A stretch of 64,000 bases of DNA. It comes from Arthrobacter sp. Soil763. GTDB taxonomy: Bacteria; Actinomycetota; Actinomycetes; Actinomycetales; Micrococcaceae. Where the stretch lies: assembly GCF_001428365.1 (NCBI RefSeq), contig NZ_LMSH01000003.1, forward strand, positions 237,994 to 301,993. The letters run 5' to 3'. Each line of letters opens with the position of its first letter. Position 1 is the stretch's first letter. Shown piece after piece: positions 7,723 to 16,314 of this stretch. Both the position numbers and the translations under genes were made by a program. Below the pieces are notes generated by a model. It was not told the origin of the DNA. It worked only from the letters and a program-made list of their open reading frames with translations, and ran no database searches.

Positions 7723-7980
7723 CTATGCCGCGAGGCGGCTCTTGACCTCGGCCGCGGAGGGGTTGGTCGCGGCGGTGCCGTCCGGGAACAGGACGGTGGG
7801 CACGGTGCGGTTGCCGCCGTTGAGCTGCTCAACGAGTTCGGCGGTACCCTCGACTTCCTCGATGTTGATCTCGGTGTAGCCGATACCCTGCGCGTCCAGC
7901 TGCTTCTTCAGCCGGTTGCAGTAGCCACACCAGGTCGTCGAAAACATGGTGATGGTGCCGGAATCGGGGGTGAAGTCCAC
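7723..7980 (-). CDS. mrx1: mycoredoxin
   Basis: Glutaredoxin-like thiol oxidoreductase of 85 residues that reduces mycothiol mixed disulfides. The active-site motif CGYC follows a beta-strand ([16 protein letters not shown]), and NRTVPTVLF contains the conserved cis-Pro. An in-frame ATG at 8043 would add 21 residues. The GTG at 7980 was preferred because AAGGAG sits six bases upstream and the resulting length matches known mycoredoxins (about 84 residues). It is followed on the same strand by mscR and the MBL gene, forming a mycothiol group. Thioredoxin-like alternatives are less likely given the CGYC site and size. Confidence 0.9.
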   Translation of the reverse strand: MDFTPDSGTITMFSTTWCGYCNRLKKQLDAQGIGYTEINIEEVEGTAELVEQLNGGNRTVPTVLFPDGTAATNPSAAEVKSRLAA

Positions 7981-8127
7981 GAAGTTCTCCTTAGGGCTGG
8001 TCGGCGGCGCCGGGGCGAAGCGCGGGGCGCCGATGAAAGTCATACGTCATTGCCCATAACCGTAACCCGCCGGCCGCTATTCCCGCAGGTACTGTCCGGG
8101 GACCCTTCCCGGTGGCATGCTGGTGCC

Positions 8128-8886
8128 ATGTGTGGACGCTATGTGATGGCCCGTGCGGTCGGGGACCTGTTGGCCGAATTCGACGCCGAACTCGAAGAGG
8201 AAGTGGTGATCCCGCCGTCGTGGAATGTCGCCCCGACCGCCGACGTGCCGATCATCCTCGAACGCCTCGTCGACGACGGGGCCGCGCCAAAACCGGTCCG
8301 GCAGCTGCACATCGCCCGCTGGGGCCTGGTGCCCTCCTGGGCCAAGGACCCCGGCATCGGCTCGAAGATGATCAATGCGCGCAGCGAAAGCGTGCTGGAG
8401 AAGCCCGCGTTCCGGAAAGCGACGCGCGCCCGACGCTGCGCCGTTCCTGCCGACGGCTATTACGAGTGGAAGGGTGAGGGCCGCGGGAAGCAGCCCTACT
8501 ACGTGCACCCGAAGGACGGCAGCCCGGTGGTCTTCGCGGGGCTCTATGAATGGTGGAAGGACCCGTCGAAGGCCGAGGGGGACCCGGGCCGCTGGCTGCT
8601 CTCGACATCGATCCTGACCACGGACTCGCCGCCGGAGGGTTACGCGGGCGGCATGCTGGCGGAACTGACGGCGCTGCACGACCGGGTGCCGTTGCCGATG
8701 GACCGTCGGACCATGGAGGCCTGGTTGGATCCGCAGGCCGAAGACGCCGCCGCCCTCGTGGGGATTGTGCGGGCCAACGCGCATGACGTCGCCGAGGGCT
8801 GGACGATCGACGCCGTCGGAACCGCCGTAGGGAACGTCAAGAACGATTCCCCGGAGCTGATCCAGCCCGTGGGGAGCCTGTTCTAA
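8128..8886 (+). CDS. SOS response-associated peptidase family protein (YedK/HMCES)
   Basis: SRAP-domain protein of 252 residues. Family members bind abasic sites in single-stranded DNA and form a protective covalent link through the cysteine exposed after Met removal. The start MCGRYVMA at 8128 puts Cys at position 2; upstream in-frame codons would destroy that and were rejected. Other signatures are NVAPTADVPII, WGLVPSWAKDP, NARSESVLEKPAFR, RRCAVPADGYYEWK with the conserved Glu, and LTALHDRVPL (substituting for the usual HxRMP, with His kept). No LexA box was seen immediately upstream. The gene stands alone and converges on a VOC gene. Confidence 0.93.
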   Translation: MCGRYVMARAVGDLLAEFDAELEEEVVIPPSWNVAPTADVPIILERLVDDGAAPKPVRQLHIARWGLVPSWAKDPGIGSKMINARSESVLEKPAFRKATRARRCAVPADGYYEWKGEGRGKQPYYVHPKDGSPVVFAGLYEWWKDPSKAEGDPGRWLLSTSILTTDSPPEGYAGGMLAELTALHDRVPLPMDRRTMEAWLDPQAEDAAALVGIVRANAHDVAEGWTIDAVGTAVGNVKNDSPELIQPVGSLF

Positions 8887-8931
8887 AGGGTCTGTCCCGG
8901 GATAGTCGTGCCGGGCGTGGCAGGGGGAGAC

Positions 8932-9354
8932 CTAGACCGTCACCCTGCCGTCGGCGTCGACCGTCCAGGTGGGGTTGAAGCCCACCTCCCAGCGGAAGCC
9001 GTCAGGATCGGCAAAGTAGCCCGTGTAGCCACCCCAGGGCTGGGTCCTGGCCACCGCGACGATGACGGCTCCGGCGGCCTCCGCCTGGCGCAGGACCTCG
9101 TCCACCTCCGGGGCGCTGCCCACGTTGTGGCTCAGGGTGATGCAGGGAACCCCGGCGGGTGCGTCGGTGCCTGCTTCGGCCTGCATCTGCCCTGCGTTCC
9201 AGAGCGAGAGAATCAGGCCGTGGTTGGCCTGCAGGAAGAGGACGTCGCCGGGGACCTCGCGGTGGACCGGCCACCCGAGCCCCTCGACATAGAAGCGGCG
9301 CGAGGCGTCGACACTGCGGACGCCCAGTGAGATGAAGTCGACTCGTGGTTGCAT
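8932..9354 (-). CDS. VOC (glyoxalase/bleomycin-resistance fold) family protein
   Basis: 140-residue protein with one vicinal-oxygen-chelate unit pair: VDFISLGVRSVDASRRFYVE at the start, GYFADPDGFRWEVGFNP at the end. The C-terminal Glu in WEVGFNP and internal His/Glu candidates could bind a divalent metal. The family covers lyases, dioxygenases and antibiotic-binding proteins, and the substrate cannot be told from sequence. It is divergent from the chorismate mutase gene with its start codon about 20 bases from that gene's start, so the promoters overlap. Confidence 0.8.
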   Translation of the reverse strand: MQPRVDFISLGVRSVDASRRFYVEGLGWPVHREVPGDVLFLQANHGLILSLWNAGQMQAEAGTDAPAGVPCITLSHNVGSAPEVDEVLRQAEAAGAVIVAVARTQPWGGYTGYFADPDGFRWEVGFNPTWTVDADGRVTV

Positions 9355-9361
9355 CGTTCGA

Positions 9362-9367
9362 TACTGT
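9362..9367 (+). promoter_or_regulatory. putative -10 of a leaderless chorismate mutase transcript
   Basis: TACTGT ends seven bases before the ATG at 9375, the spacing expected if transcription starts at the start codon. No convincing -35 was found. Confidence 0.4.
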
Positions 9368-9374
9368 CATGGGC

Positions 9375-9695
9375 ATGTCCACATCCCATCGTGACGCCAA
9401 AGATGCCCAGGCCGACAAGGACCAGCTCGCAGCCGTGCGGGTGGCGGTCGACGAGGTGGACGAGCAGATTGTCGCGTTGATCGGCCGCCGGGAGCGGCTG
9501 ATCCGCATCGCCGGGACGCTCAAGGCCGACAGCGCCGAGGTGCGGGCCCCGGGACGGGTGGAACGGGTCCTTGAACACGTCAAGGCGACGGCGGAAGCAA
9601 AAGACATCGATCCTGACATCGTCACGGAGACGTACCAGGCGATGATCGCGGCGTTCACCCGGCTCGAACTGGACGTCTACAAGGCCGGCAACTGA
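9375..9695 (+). CDS. chorismate mutase (AroQ type)
   Basis: All-helical AroQ-fold enzyme of about 106 residues that converts chorismate to prephenate for phenylalanine/tyrosine synthesis. Helix 1 carries LAAVRVAVDEVDEQIVALIG RR-type residues typical of the family; ERLIRIAGTLKA and the C-terminal TYQAMIAAFTRLELD follow. ATGs at 9345, 9369 and 9375 are possible. The first overlaps the divergent VOC gene start. 9375 fits a leaderless transcript from the TACTGT box; 9369 would add two residues. It is unlinked from the aro cluster at 56-60 kb, which has no mutase of its own. Confidence 0.87.
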   Translation: MSTSHRDAKDAQADKDQLAAVRVAVDEVDEQIVALIGRRERLIRIAGTLKADSAEVRAPGRVERVLEHVKATAEAKDIDPDIVTETYQAMIAAFTRLELDVYKAGN

Positions 9696-9744
9696 CCGGT
9701 GGCACGATCCGCCGCACCATCCGCCGCGACGCGGTTCCCGGAGG

Positions 9745-10131
9745 CTACAGGGCCTCTTCGACCGGTACGTTGGCCTGGTAGTCACGGCCGTCGCAGTCAC
9801 TGTAGGCCGTCATCAGATGGCCCTTGGTCAGGCCCATCACAGTGCTGAGCGGAAAGTTCCCGGTGATGGTGTTTCCGGAATGCTCCACACCCTTGAGGTC
9901 GAAGTTCTCCTCCGTGCCGTCATGGCTGAAGCAGAAAAAGGACACGGCCTCGCCGTTCATGAACTCGATTTCCATCCGGCGCTGATGGGAATGGTCCGGG
10001 GTGGACGCCACCAGCCCCACCACATACGCCCCCGAACTGGGGATATTCCCGTCAATATCGAATTTCGCCACCAAGGTTGAATCCTTGGCGGCGATACTTA
10101 CGTGCTTCAGGAGTGCGCTGTGGGAGCTCAT
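9745..10131 (-). CDS. conserved hypothetical protein, unknown function
   Basis: 128 residues (MSSHSALLKHVSIAAKDSTL...). I do not recognise a family. It appears soluble, with no signal peptide or membrane segment, and beta-rich with alternating hydrophobic stretches (VAKFDIDG, YVVGLVAST, MEIEFMNGEAVSFFCF). It is acidic and ends in VPVEEAL. It converges with the chorismate mutase gene. Its start is 82 bases from a LexA-type box that also faces the DUF6504-dnaE2 operon, so SOS control is possible but unproven. Codon use and GC content look like the neighbours, supporting a real gene. Confidence 0.65.
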   Translation of the reverse strand: MSSHSALLKHVSIAAKDSTLVAKFDIDGNIPSSGAYVVGLVASTPDHSHQRRMEIEFMNGEAVSFFCFSHDGTEENFDLKGVEHSGNTITGNFPLSTVMGLTKGHLMTAYSDCDGRDYQANVPVEEAL

Positions 10132-10212
10132 GGCTCAATCCTGCTACCTGCGCCTGCGTCCGTCCACCCCCGATCTAGGTTTTGTCCCGGCCCCGGCGTA
10201 GACTGAAAGTGT

Positions 10213-10228
10213 TCGAAGATATATTCGA
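10213..10228. promoter_or_regulatory. LexA (SOS) box upstream of DUF6504-dnaE2
   Basis: TCGAAGATATATTCGA is a palindromic match to the actinobacterial LexA operator TCGAAC-N4-GTTCGA, with both TCGAA/TTCGA half-sites intact. It lies about 100 bases upstream of the operon that encodes the error-prone polymerase, the classical SOS target, and between divergent genes. Confidence 0.8.
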
Positions 10229-10314
10229 ATACTCGGTCCTGTGCCCTGCCCGGGAACGGCCCGGGGAAAGCTTTGTTCAGGCCGGTGTAGCGGCCGGTGG
10301 GTCCGGGAGGCGTC

Positions 10315-10644
10315 ATGGGGATGTTCAGTGAGTCGGTGGACGTCGACTGCACGCCCACGGGTCAGCCCCGGTCCCTGGAATGGGCCGGGCGGCACTATGA
10401 CGTCTGCGCCGAACCGGTCCGCTGGTTCGAGCGGCGGCAATGGTGGGCTGAGGAAATGCGGGCTCCTCTGGGCGGCGGGGCAGGGCTGGTGGACCACGAG
10501 ATCTGGCGGATCCAGGTCCGCGATGCCGGGCACCCGGAGCAAACCCTCACCCTGGACCTGAGCCGGCACGCCGGCAGCGGCCGCTGGCGGCTGCTGCGGA
10601 TCCATGACTCCCTCCGCCCGGTCCGGAAAACTGAATCGGCATGA
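10315..10644 (+). CDS. DUF6504-type protein paired with dnaE2
   Basis: Small 109-residue protein (MGMFSESVDVDCTPTGQPRS...) of the uncharacterised actinobacterial family that sits just before dnaE2. Features are an N-terminal strand, a Trp-rich core (WAGRHYDVCAEPVRWFERRQWW) and a basic C-terminus (RWRLLRIHDSLRPVRK). The start at 10315 has GGGAGG five bases upstream; an in-frame GTG at 10297 is less likely. Its stop overlaps the dnaE2 start (ATGA), implying coupled translation. A role in the ImuB/DnaE2 mutasome is inferred from position and from the LexA box upstream. The usual imuA and imuB genes are absent here. Confidence 0.75.
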   Translation: MGMFSESVDVDCTPTGQPRSLEWAGRHYDVCAEPVRWFERRQWWAEEMRAPLGGGAGLVDHEIWRIQVRDAGHPEQTLTLDLSRHAGSGRWRLLRIHDSLRPVRKTESA

Positions 10645-13600
10645 GCTTCACCCATCTGCACGTCTCCACCGCCTTCAGCGCCCACTATGGGGTTTCCTGG
10701 CCGGAGGAGCTGGCAGCGGCGGCCGCGGCCGACGGTGCCACGGCGCTCGCGTGCACCGACCGCGACGGCCTGTACGGCACGGTCAAGCACCTGAAGGCCT
10801 GTATGGCCGCGGGGCTGGACGCCGTCGTCGGCGTGGACCTTGCGGTCTTCGACGACGACGGCGACTTCCGCGCCCAGCCCGGCGGCCGCGTCGTCGTGCT
10901 GGCGCACGGGCAGAACCAGGGCGCCGGCTACCGTGCGCTGTGCCGGCTGGTCTCGGACGCCCATGCCCGCACCACCGGCAAGGCCGGCGGCACGGTGCCC
11001 GTCGCGGTGACCCGGGCGGAACTTGCCTCCCGCACCCTGGACCCGCACACCCTCAAACCGGTCCTGACCGTCCTGCTCGGCCCGGACTCCGACGTCGGCC
11101 GCGCCATGACCGGGCGGCGCTACCTGCGCCCCCGCACCCTCTTCAAACGCTGGCTGGACGCCATGCCGCCGGGAACCGTCGCCGCCGAGGTGGTCTCGCA
11201 GCTCAGCCCGCCCGGCGAGCCGCTGAGCACGGCGCACGCGGTGCGGATGCTCAAGCTCGCGGCCGAACACGCGGTACCCGCCGTGCTGAGCAACGCGGTG
11301 CGGTATTGCGCCGAGGACGGGGCGGCCACGGCGGACGTGCTGGACTCCGCGCGCACCCTGAAGTCCCTGCCCGAACTCGCCGCAGCCCCGCTGCTGCAAC
11401 CGAACGGACAGGCCTGGCTCAAATCCGCCGGGCAGATGCAGCAGCTGGGCCGGGAAATCATGCACGCCGCCGGCTATGGCGCCGCGGACCTGAAAAGCCT
11501 GCTCGCACAGACCGAGGCGCTCGCGGACCGCTGCCGGATGGACCCGGCCGCCGACATGGGCTGGAAGCAGCCGGTGGTGCCGGAGGCCTCGGTGATCGGG
11601 ATCGCGGGAGACCCGCTCGTCGAACTCACCGGCCGCTGCGAGGCGGGCATCAATGCCCGTTTTCCCGGGATCGGCGGACGGCAGGCCGAAGCACTGCGCG
11701 CCCGGCTGGAGCACGAGCTGAGGATCATCGACAACCTGGGTTTCGCGTCCTACTTCCTCACCGTCGCCGAGGTGTCCCGGATGATCCAGGACATGGGGGT
11801 CCGGGCCGCCGCCCGCGGTTCGGGGGCCTCCAGCCTGGTCAACTACCTGATCGGCGTCAGCCAGGTGAACCCGCTGCAGCACGACCTCATTTTCGAGCGC
11901 TTCCTGTCCCGGGACCGCGCCACGCTGCCGGACATCGACATCGACGTCGAGAGCGCCGAACGCCACAACGTCTACCGGAAAATCTTCGAGCGCTTCGGCG
12001 CCGAACGCGTCACCCTGATGAGCATGCAGAACGGCTACCGGGCCCGCGGCGCCGTCCGCGACGCCGGCCTGGCGCTGGGCATGGACGGCGGGGACATCGA
12101 CGAGATCGCCAAGCAGCTGTGGCGGTTCTCGGCCCGGAACTTCCGCGAGGCCCTGGTGGAGAAACCCGAGCTGAAGGAGTTCGCCGGCCGGGTGGAGCAG
12201 CGCGACCTCGGCGAAAACCAGCAGCTGGACCTGCTGGTGGACCTGACCGAACGGCTCGACCGGCTGCCACGGCACATCTCGATGCACCCCTGCGGAGTGA
12301 TCCTGGGCGACGCGACCCTGCTGGACCGCACCCCGGTGCAGCCCAGCGGCCTGGGCCTGCCGATGAGCCAGTTCGACAAGCACGACATGGATCCGATGGG
12401 CATGCTCAAACTCGATGTCCTGGGTGTCCGCATGCAGAGCGCCATGGCTTTCGCCGTCCGGGAGGTGGTGCGGCTGCACCCGTCGAAGGCCGAGGTCATG
12501 GCCGCGGGCGGCCACCCGGCCGGCCCCGACGGCACCGGACCGGACTTCATCGCCGCGGACGGCCGCATCGACCTCAACGCCGTTCCACTCGACGACGAAC
12601 CCACCTTCGAGCTGATCCGCAGCACCCACACCCTGGGCTGCTTCCAGATTGAATCCCCGGGACAGCGGGAACTGATCGGCAAGCTGGCGCCCCGGGAATT
12701 CAACGACCTCATCATTGACATCTCGCTGTTCCGGCCGGGGCCGATGAAGTCGGACATGGTCCGGCCGTTCCTCGAGCACCGGCACGGTTTCGCGCCGGAG
12801 GTATTTCCGCACCCCGACCTCAAGCCCGTGCTCCAGGAAACCCACGGCGTCACCGTCTTCCATGAGCAGATCCTCAAAACCTTCGACATCATGACCGGCT
12901 GCGGGCTGGCCCGGGCCGATGAATTCCGGCGCGCCCTGGGCAACGAGGTGCTGGAGGCCAAAGTGGAGGAATTCTTCCGCCGCGAAGCCCGGGCGCGGAA
13001 TTACGCCCCCGCGGTGGTGGACAAGGTCTGGGGGACGCTTAAAGCGTTCGGCAGCTTCGGTTTCTGCAAGGCCCACGGCGCCGCCTTCGCCGTTCCCACC
13101 TACCAGTCGGCCTGGCTCAAGGCCCACCACCCGGAGGCATTCCTCGCCGGGCTCTGGGAACACGATCCGGGCATGTACCCCAAGCGGCTGCTGGTGGCCG
13201 AGGCCCGGCGGCTGGGCATTCCCATCCTCCCGCTGGACATCAACCGCAGCCAGGCCGAATACCGGGTTGAACGAGTGGAAGAAGGCCCGGACCGTGGCAG
13301 GCTCGGCATCCGGCTGAGCCTGAACGGGATCTTCGGGCTCTCGGGCGCCGAGCTGAAGCGGATTGTGGCCGGCCAGCCCTTCGACTCGCTGGCAGACCTG
13401 CGCGCCCGGGCCCGGCTGAGCAAACCAAGCATCCAGCGGCTCGCCCAGCTGGGCGCCTTCGATTCGCTGCACCGGAGCTCGGGAGGCAGCGCCAACCGGG
13501 CAGACCTGGTGCAGCACCTGCAGCAGCTCCAGGGCCGGACGCACCGCAAGGGCGCCGAGGTCATCGAAGGGCAGCTGGCCCTGCCCCTGGGCGACGTCGA

Positions 13601-14168
13601 ACTGAAGAACATCAAGGCCGGACTGCCCGCCCCCACCCTGGTGGAGACTGTCCGCGCCGAACTCGACCTGATGGCCGTGGATGTCAGCAGCCACCTCATG
13701 TCCAGCCACCGGCCCCTGCTGGACCGGCTGGGAGTCACGACTGCGGACAAGCTGCTGGGGCTCCGCAACGGCACCGAGGTGCTGGTGGCGGGGGTGCGGG
13801 TTGCCACCCAGACCCCGCCGATGCGCGGCGGCCGCCGGGTGGTGTTTATCAGCATCGACGACGGGACCGGCTGCGTGGATTCGGTCTTCTTCCACGAGGC
13901 CCAGGAGCAGGCCGGCCCGTTGCTGTTCAGCACCCGGCTGCTCTTGATCCGCGGCACCACCCGCCGGACCGGGCCGCGCGGCATCAGCATCAGCGCCTCG
14001 ATGGCCTGGGACCTCAGCCGCACCGACACCCTGCCCTTCCCTGCGCCCGCGGGCTCCGCCGGAGCCGAACCCGGTGACACAGCCTCGCCGGTCCCCGCCG
14101 ACGTGACCGTGCCGGGACCGCTGGACGGGATCCGGCGGAACCTTGCCATCACCGGGTTCGGCGGCTGA
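10641..14168 (+). CDS. dnaE2: error-prone DNA polymerase DnaE2 (ImuC)
   Basis: C-family polymerase alpha-like subunit used in SOS mutagenesis across lesions, 1175 residues (family usually about 1050-1100). The N-terminal PHP domain opens with THLHVSTAFSAHYGV. The palm carries the catalytic aspartates in LPDIDIDVESAE (about residue 430) preceded by ARGSGASSLVNYLIG, and MLKLDVLG further on. A C-terminal helix-hairpin-helix region (GIFGLSGAELKRIVAG) precedes an OB-fold (VLVAGVRVATQTPPMRGGR...FISIDDGTG). The start is the ATG overlapping the DUF6504 stop. A LexA box upstream of the pair supports DNA-damage induction. A long antisense open frame across this gene is a GC-composition shadow. Confidence 0.93.
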   Translation: MSFTHLHVSTAFSAHYGVSWPEELAAAAAADGATALACTDRDGLYGTVKHLKACMAAGLDAVVGVDLAVFDDDGDFRAQPGGRVVVLAHGQNQGAGYRALCRLVSDAHARTTGKAGGTVPVAVTRAELASRTLDPHTLKPVLTVLLGPDSDVGRAMTGRRYLRPRTLFKRWLDAMPPGTVAAEVVSQLSPPGEPLSTAHAVRMLKLAAEHAVPAVLSNAVRYCAEDGAATADVLDSARTLKSLPELAAAPLLQPNGQAWLKSAGQMQQLGREIMHAAGYGAADLKSLLAQTEALADRCRMDPAADMGWKQPVVPEASVIGIAGDPLVELTGRCEAGINARFPGIGGRQAEALRARLEHELRIIDNLGFASYFLTVAEVSRMIQDMGVRAAARGSGASSLVNYLIGVSQVNPLQHDLIFERFLSRDRATLPDIDIDVESAERHNVYRKIFERFGAERVTLMSMQNGYRARGAVRDAGLALGMDGGDIDEIAKQLWRFSARNFREALVEKPELKEFAGRVEQRDLGENQQLDLLVDLTERLDRLPRHISMHPCGVILGDATLLDRTPVQPSGLGLPMSQFDKHDMDPMGMLKLDVLGVRMQSAMAFAVREVVRLHPSKAEVMAAGGHPAGPDGTGPDFIAADGRIDLNAVPLDDEPTFELIRSTHTLGCFQIESPGQRELIGKLAPREFNDLIIDISLFRPGPMKSDMVRPFLEHRHGFAPEVFPHPDLKPVLQETHGVTVFHEQILKTFDIMTGCGLARADEFRRALGNEVLEAKVEEFFRREARARNYAPAVVDKVWGTLKAFGSFGFCKAHGAAFAVPTYQSAWLKAHHPEAFLAGLWEHDPGMYPKRLLVAEARRLGIPILPLDINRSQAEYRVERVEEGPDRGRLGIRLSLNGIFGLSGAELKRIVAGQPFDSLADLRARARLSKPSIQRLAQLGAFDSLHRSSGGSANRADLVQHLQQLQGRTHRKGAEVIEGQLALPLGDVELKNIKAGLPAPTLVETVRAELDLMAVDVSSHLMSSHRPLLDRLGVTTADKLLGLRNGTEVLVAGVRVATQTPPMRGGRRVVFISIDDGTGCVDSVFFHEAQEQAGPLLFSTRLLLIRGTTRRTGPRGISISASMAWDLSRTDTLPFPAPAGSAGAEPGDTASPVPADVTVPGPLDGIRRNLAITGFGG

Positions 14169-14195
14169 AGGGCGGATTTTCCCCGCCAGCCTGCG

Positions 14196-14225
14196 TTGGT
14201 TGGCCCCTCCGGAACCCGATAGCAT
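14196..14225 (+). promoter_or_regulatory. predicted thrS promoter
   Basis: TTGGTT (14196-14201) and TAGCAT (14220-14225) are separated by 18 bases. The leader to the thrS GTG would be about 60 bases. No T-box specifier/antiterminator elements were seen. Confidence 0.4.
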
Positions 14226-14293
14226 GGACGAGGCTGGCTGTGGTCCCCGTACGCCACAAGCTACGAAGCCTTAACTTTGAATAGGAGACACCC

Positions 14294-16300
14294 GTGTCAG
14301 ATGCCCAGCAGATCACCCTTCTCGTCGACGGCGAAGAGACCAAGGTGACTACCGGGACCACCGGCGCGGAACTCTTTTTTGAGCGCCGCGACGTCGTTGT
14401 GGCCCGCGTCAACGGCGAGCTGAAAGACCTCGACCAGCCGCTTCCCGAAGGCGCCACCATCGAAGGTGTCACCATCGATTCCCCGGACGGGCTGAACGTC
14501 CTGCGCCACTCCGCCGCCCACGTCATGGCCCAGGCCGTACAGCAGCTGCGCCCCGACGCCAAGCTCGGCATCGGCCCGTACATCACCGACGGTTTCTACT
14601 TCGACTTCGACGTCGAGGAGCCCTTCACCCCGGAGGACCTGCGCCAGCTGGAGAAGATGATGCAGAAGATCATCAACCAGAACCAGAAGTTCGTCCGGCG
14701 GGTCGTCACCGAGGACGAGGCGCGCGAGGCGATGAAGAACGAGCCCTACAAGCTTGAACTGATCGGCCTGAAGGGTGCCGGCTCCGATGCCGACGGCTCG
14801 TCCGTGGAGGTCGGCGGCGGCGAACTGAGCATCTACGACAACGTCGAGCGCAAGGAAGGCACCACCGTCTGGTGCGACCTCTGCCGCGGACCGCACCTGC
14901 CCAACACCAAGCTGATCTCGAACGCTTTCGCGCTGACCCGCTCTTCTGCCGCCTATTGGCGCGGCAGCGAGAAGAACAAGCAGCTCCAGCGCATCTACGG
15001 CACCGCCTGGCCGACCAAGGAAGCGCTCAAGGCCTACCAGGAGCGGATCGCCGAGGCCGAGCGCCGCGACCACCGCAAGCTTGGCGCGGAACTGGACCTG
15101 TTTTCCTTCCCGGACGAGCTGGGCTCCGGCCTGCCGGTGTTCCACCCCAAGGGCGGCATCATCCGCAAGGCCATGGAGGACTACTCCCGCCAGCGGCACG
15201 TCGACGCCGGCTATGAATTCGTCTACACGCCGCACATCACCAAGGGCCACCTCTACGAGGTTTCCGGGCACCTGGACTGGTACCGGGAGGGCATGTTCCC
15301 CGCCATGCACATCGACGCGGAGCTCAACGAGGACGGCACCGTGCGCAAGCCCGGCCAGGACTACTACCTGAAGCCGATGAACTGCCCGATGCACAACCTG
15401 ATCTTCCGTTCCCGCGGCCGCTCCTACCGCGAACTGCCGCTGCGGCTCTTCGAATTCGGTTCCGTCTACCGCTACGAGAAGTCCGGCGTCGTCCACGGCC
15501 TGACCAGGGTCCGCGGCATGACCCAGGATGACGCCCACATCTACTGCACCCGCGAGCAGATGAAGGACGAACTCACCACCACGCTGAACTTCGTTCTCGC
15601 CCTGCTGAAGGACTACGGGCTCAACGACTTCTACCTGGAACTCTCCACCAAGGACCCGGAGAAGTTCGTCGGCTCGGACGAGATCTGGGAGGAAGCCACC
15701 CGGACCCTCGCCGAGGTCGCCGAGGAATCCGGACTGGACCTGGTCCCGGATCCGGGTGGAGCGGCGTTCTACGGGCCCAAGATTTCCGTCCAGGCCCGCG
15801 ACGCGATCGGCCGGACTTGGCAGATGTCCACCATCCAGCTGGACTTCAACCTGCCTGAGCGCTTCGAACTCGAGTTCCAGGCCGCCGACGGCACCCGCCA
15901 GCGCCCGGTGATGATCCACCGCGCCCTGTTCGGCTCGATCGAGCGCTTCATGGGCGTCCTGACCGAGCACTACGCCGGGGCGTTCCCGGCCTGGCTCGCG
16001 CCGGTGCAGGTGGTCGGCATTCCGGTGGCCGAGGCGTTCAACGACTACATGTTCGACGTCGTCGACAAGCTCAAGGCGGCCGGGATCCGGGCCGAGGTGG
16101 ACATTTCCTCGGACCGCTTCCCGAAGAAGATCCGCACCGCCAGCAAAGATAAGATCCCGTTCGTGCTGATCGCCGGCGGCGACGACGCCGAGGCCGGCGC
16201 CGTGTCCTTCCGCTTCCGCGACGGCAGCCAGGACAACGGGGTGCCGGTGGAGGAAGCCGTCAGCCGGATCGTCGACGCCGTCCGCAACCGGACCAGCTAG
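14294..16300 (+). CDS. thrS: threonine--tRNA ligase
   Basis: Class II synthetase, 668 residues. The N-terminal TGS domain (about 1-70) is followed by an editing domain with [11 protein letters not shown] and CDLCRGPHL. The catalytic core has [20 protein letters not shown] (zinc Cys/His), [19 protein letters not shown] (motif 2), [20 protein letters not shown] (motif 3) and a C-terminal anticodon domain ([18 protein letters not shown]). GTG start at 14294 with TAGGAG eight bases upstream. It leads a tightly spaced unit with the HIT gene (14-base gap) and pgsA, the same order as in mycobacteria. Confidence 0.97.
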   Translation: MSDAQQITLLVDGEETKVTTGTTGAELFFERRDVVVARVNGELKDLDQPLPEGATIEGVTIDSPDGLNVLRHSAAHVMAQAVQQLRPDAKLGIGPYITDGFYFDFDVEEPFTPEDLRQLEKMMQKIINQNQKFVRRVVTEDEAREAMKNEPYKLELIGLKGAGSDADGSSVEVGGGELSIYDNVERKEGTTVWCDLCRGPHLPNTKLISNAFALTRSSAAYWRGSEKNKQLQRIYGTAWPTKEALKAYQERIAEAERRDHRKLGAELDLFSFPDELGSGLPVFHPKGGIIRKAMEDYSRQRHVDAGYEFVYTPHITKGHLYEVSGHLDWYREGMFPAMHIDAELNEDGTVRKPGQDYYLKPMNCPMHNLIFRSRGRSYRELPLRLFEFGSVYRYEKSGVVHGLTRVRGMTQDDAHIYCTREQMKDELTTTLNFVLALLKDYGLNDFYLELSTKDPEKFVGSDEIWEEATRTLAEVAEESGLDLVPDPGGAAFYGPKISVQARDAIGRTWQMSTIQLDFNLPERFELEFQAADGTRQRPVMIHRALFGSIERFMGVLTEHYAGAFPAWLAPVQVVGIPVAEAFNDYMFDVVDKLKAAGIRAEVDISSDRFPKKIRTASKDKIPFVLIAGGDDAEAGAVSFRFRDGSQDNGVPVEEAVSRIVDAVRNRTS

Positions 16301-16314
16301 CGGGGGAGCAGCAC

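Noticed and set aside
10395..14225. Open frame of 1276 codons antisense to dnaE2
   Set aside because: High-GC third positions of dnaE2 create a stop-poor opposite strand; the translation is His/Gly/Ala/Gln-rich without domain signatures, and dnaE2 motifs on the plus strand are unambiguous.
14297..15970. 557-codon minus frame over thrS
   Set aside because: Mirror frame of thrS; no recognisable domain.
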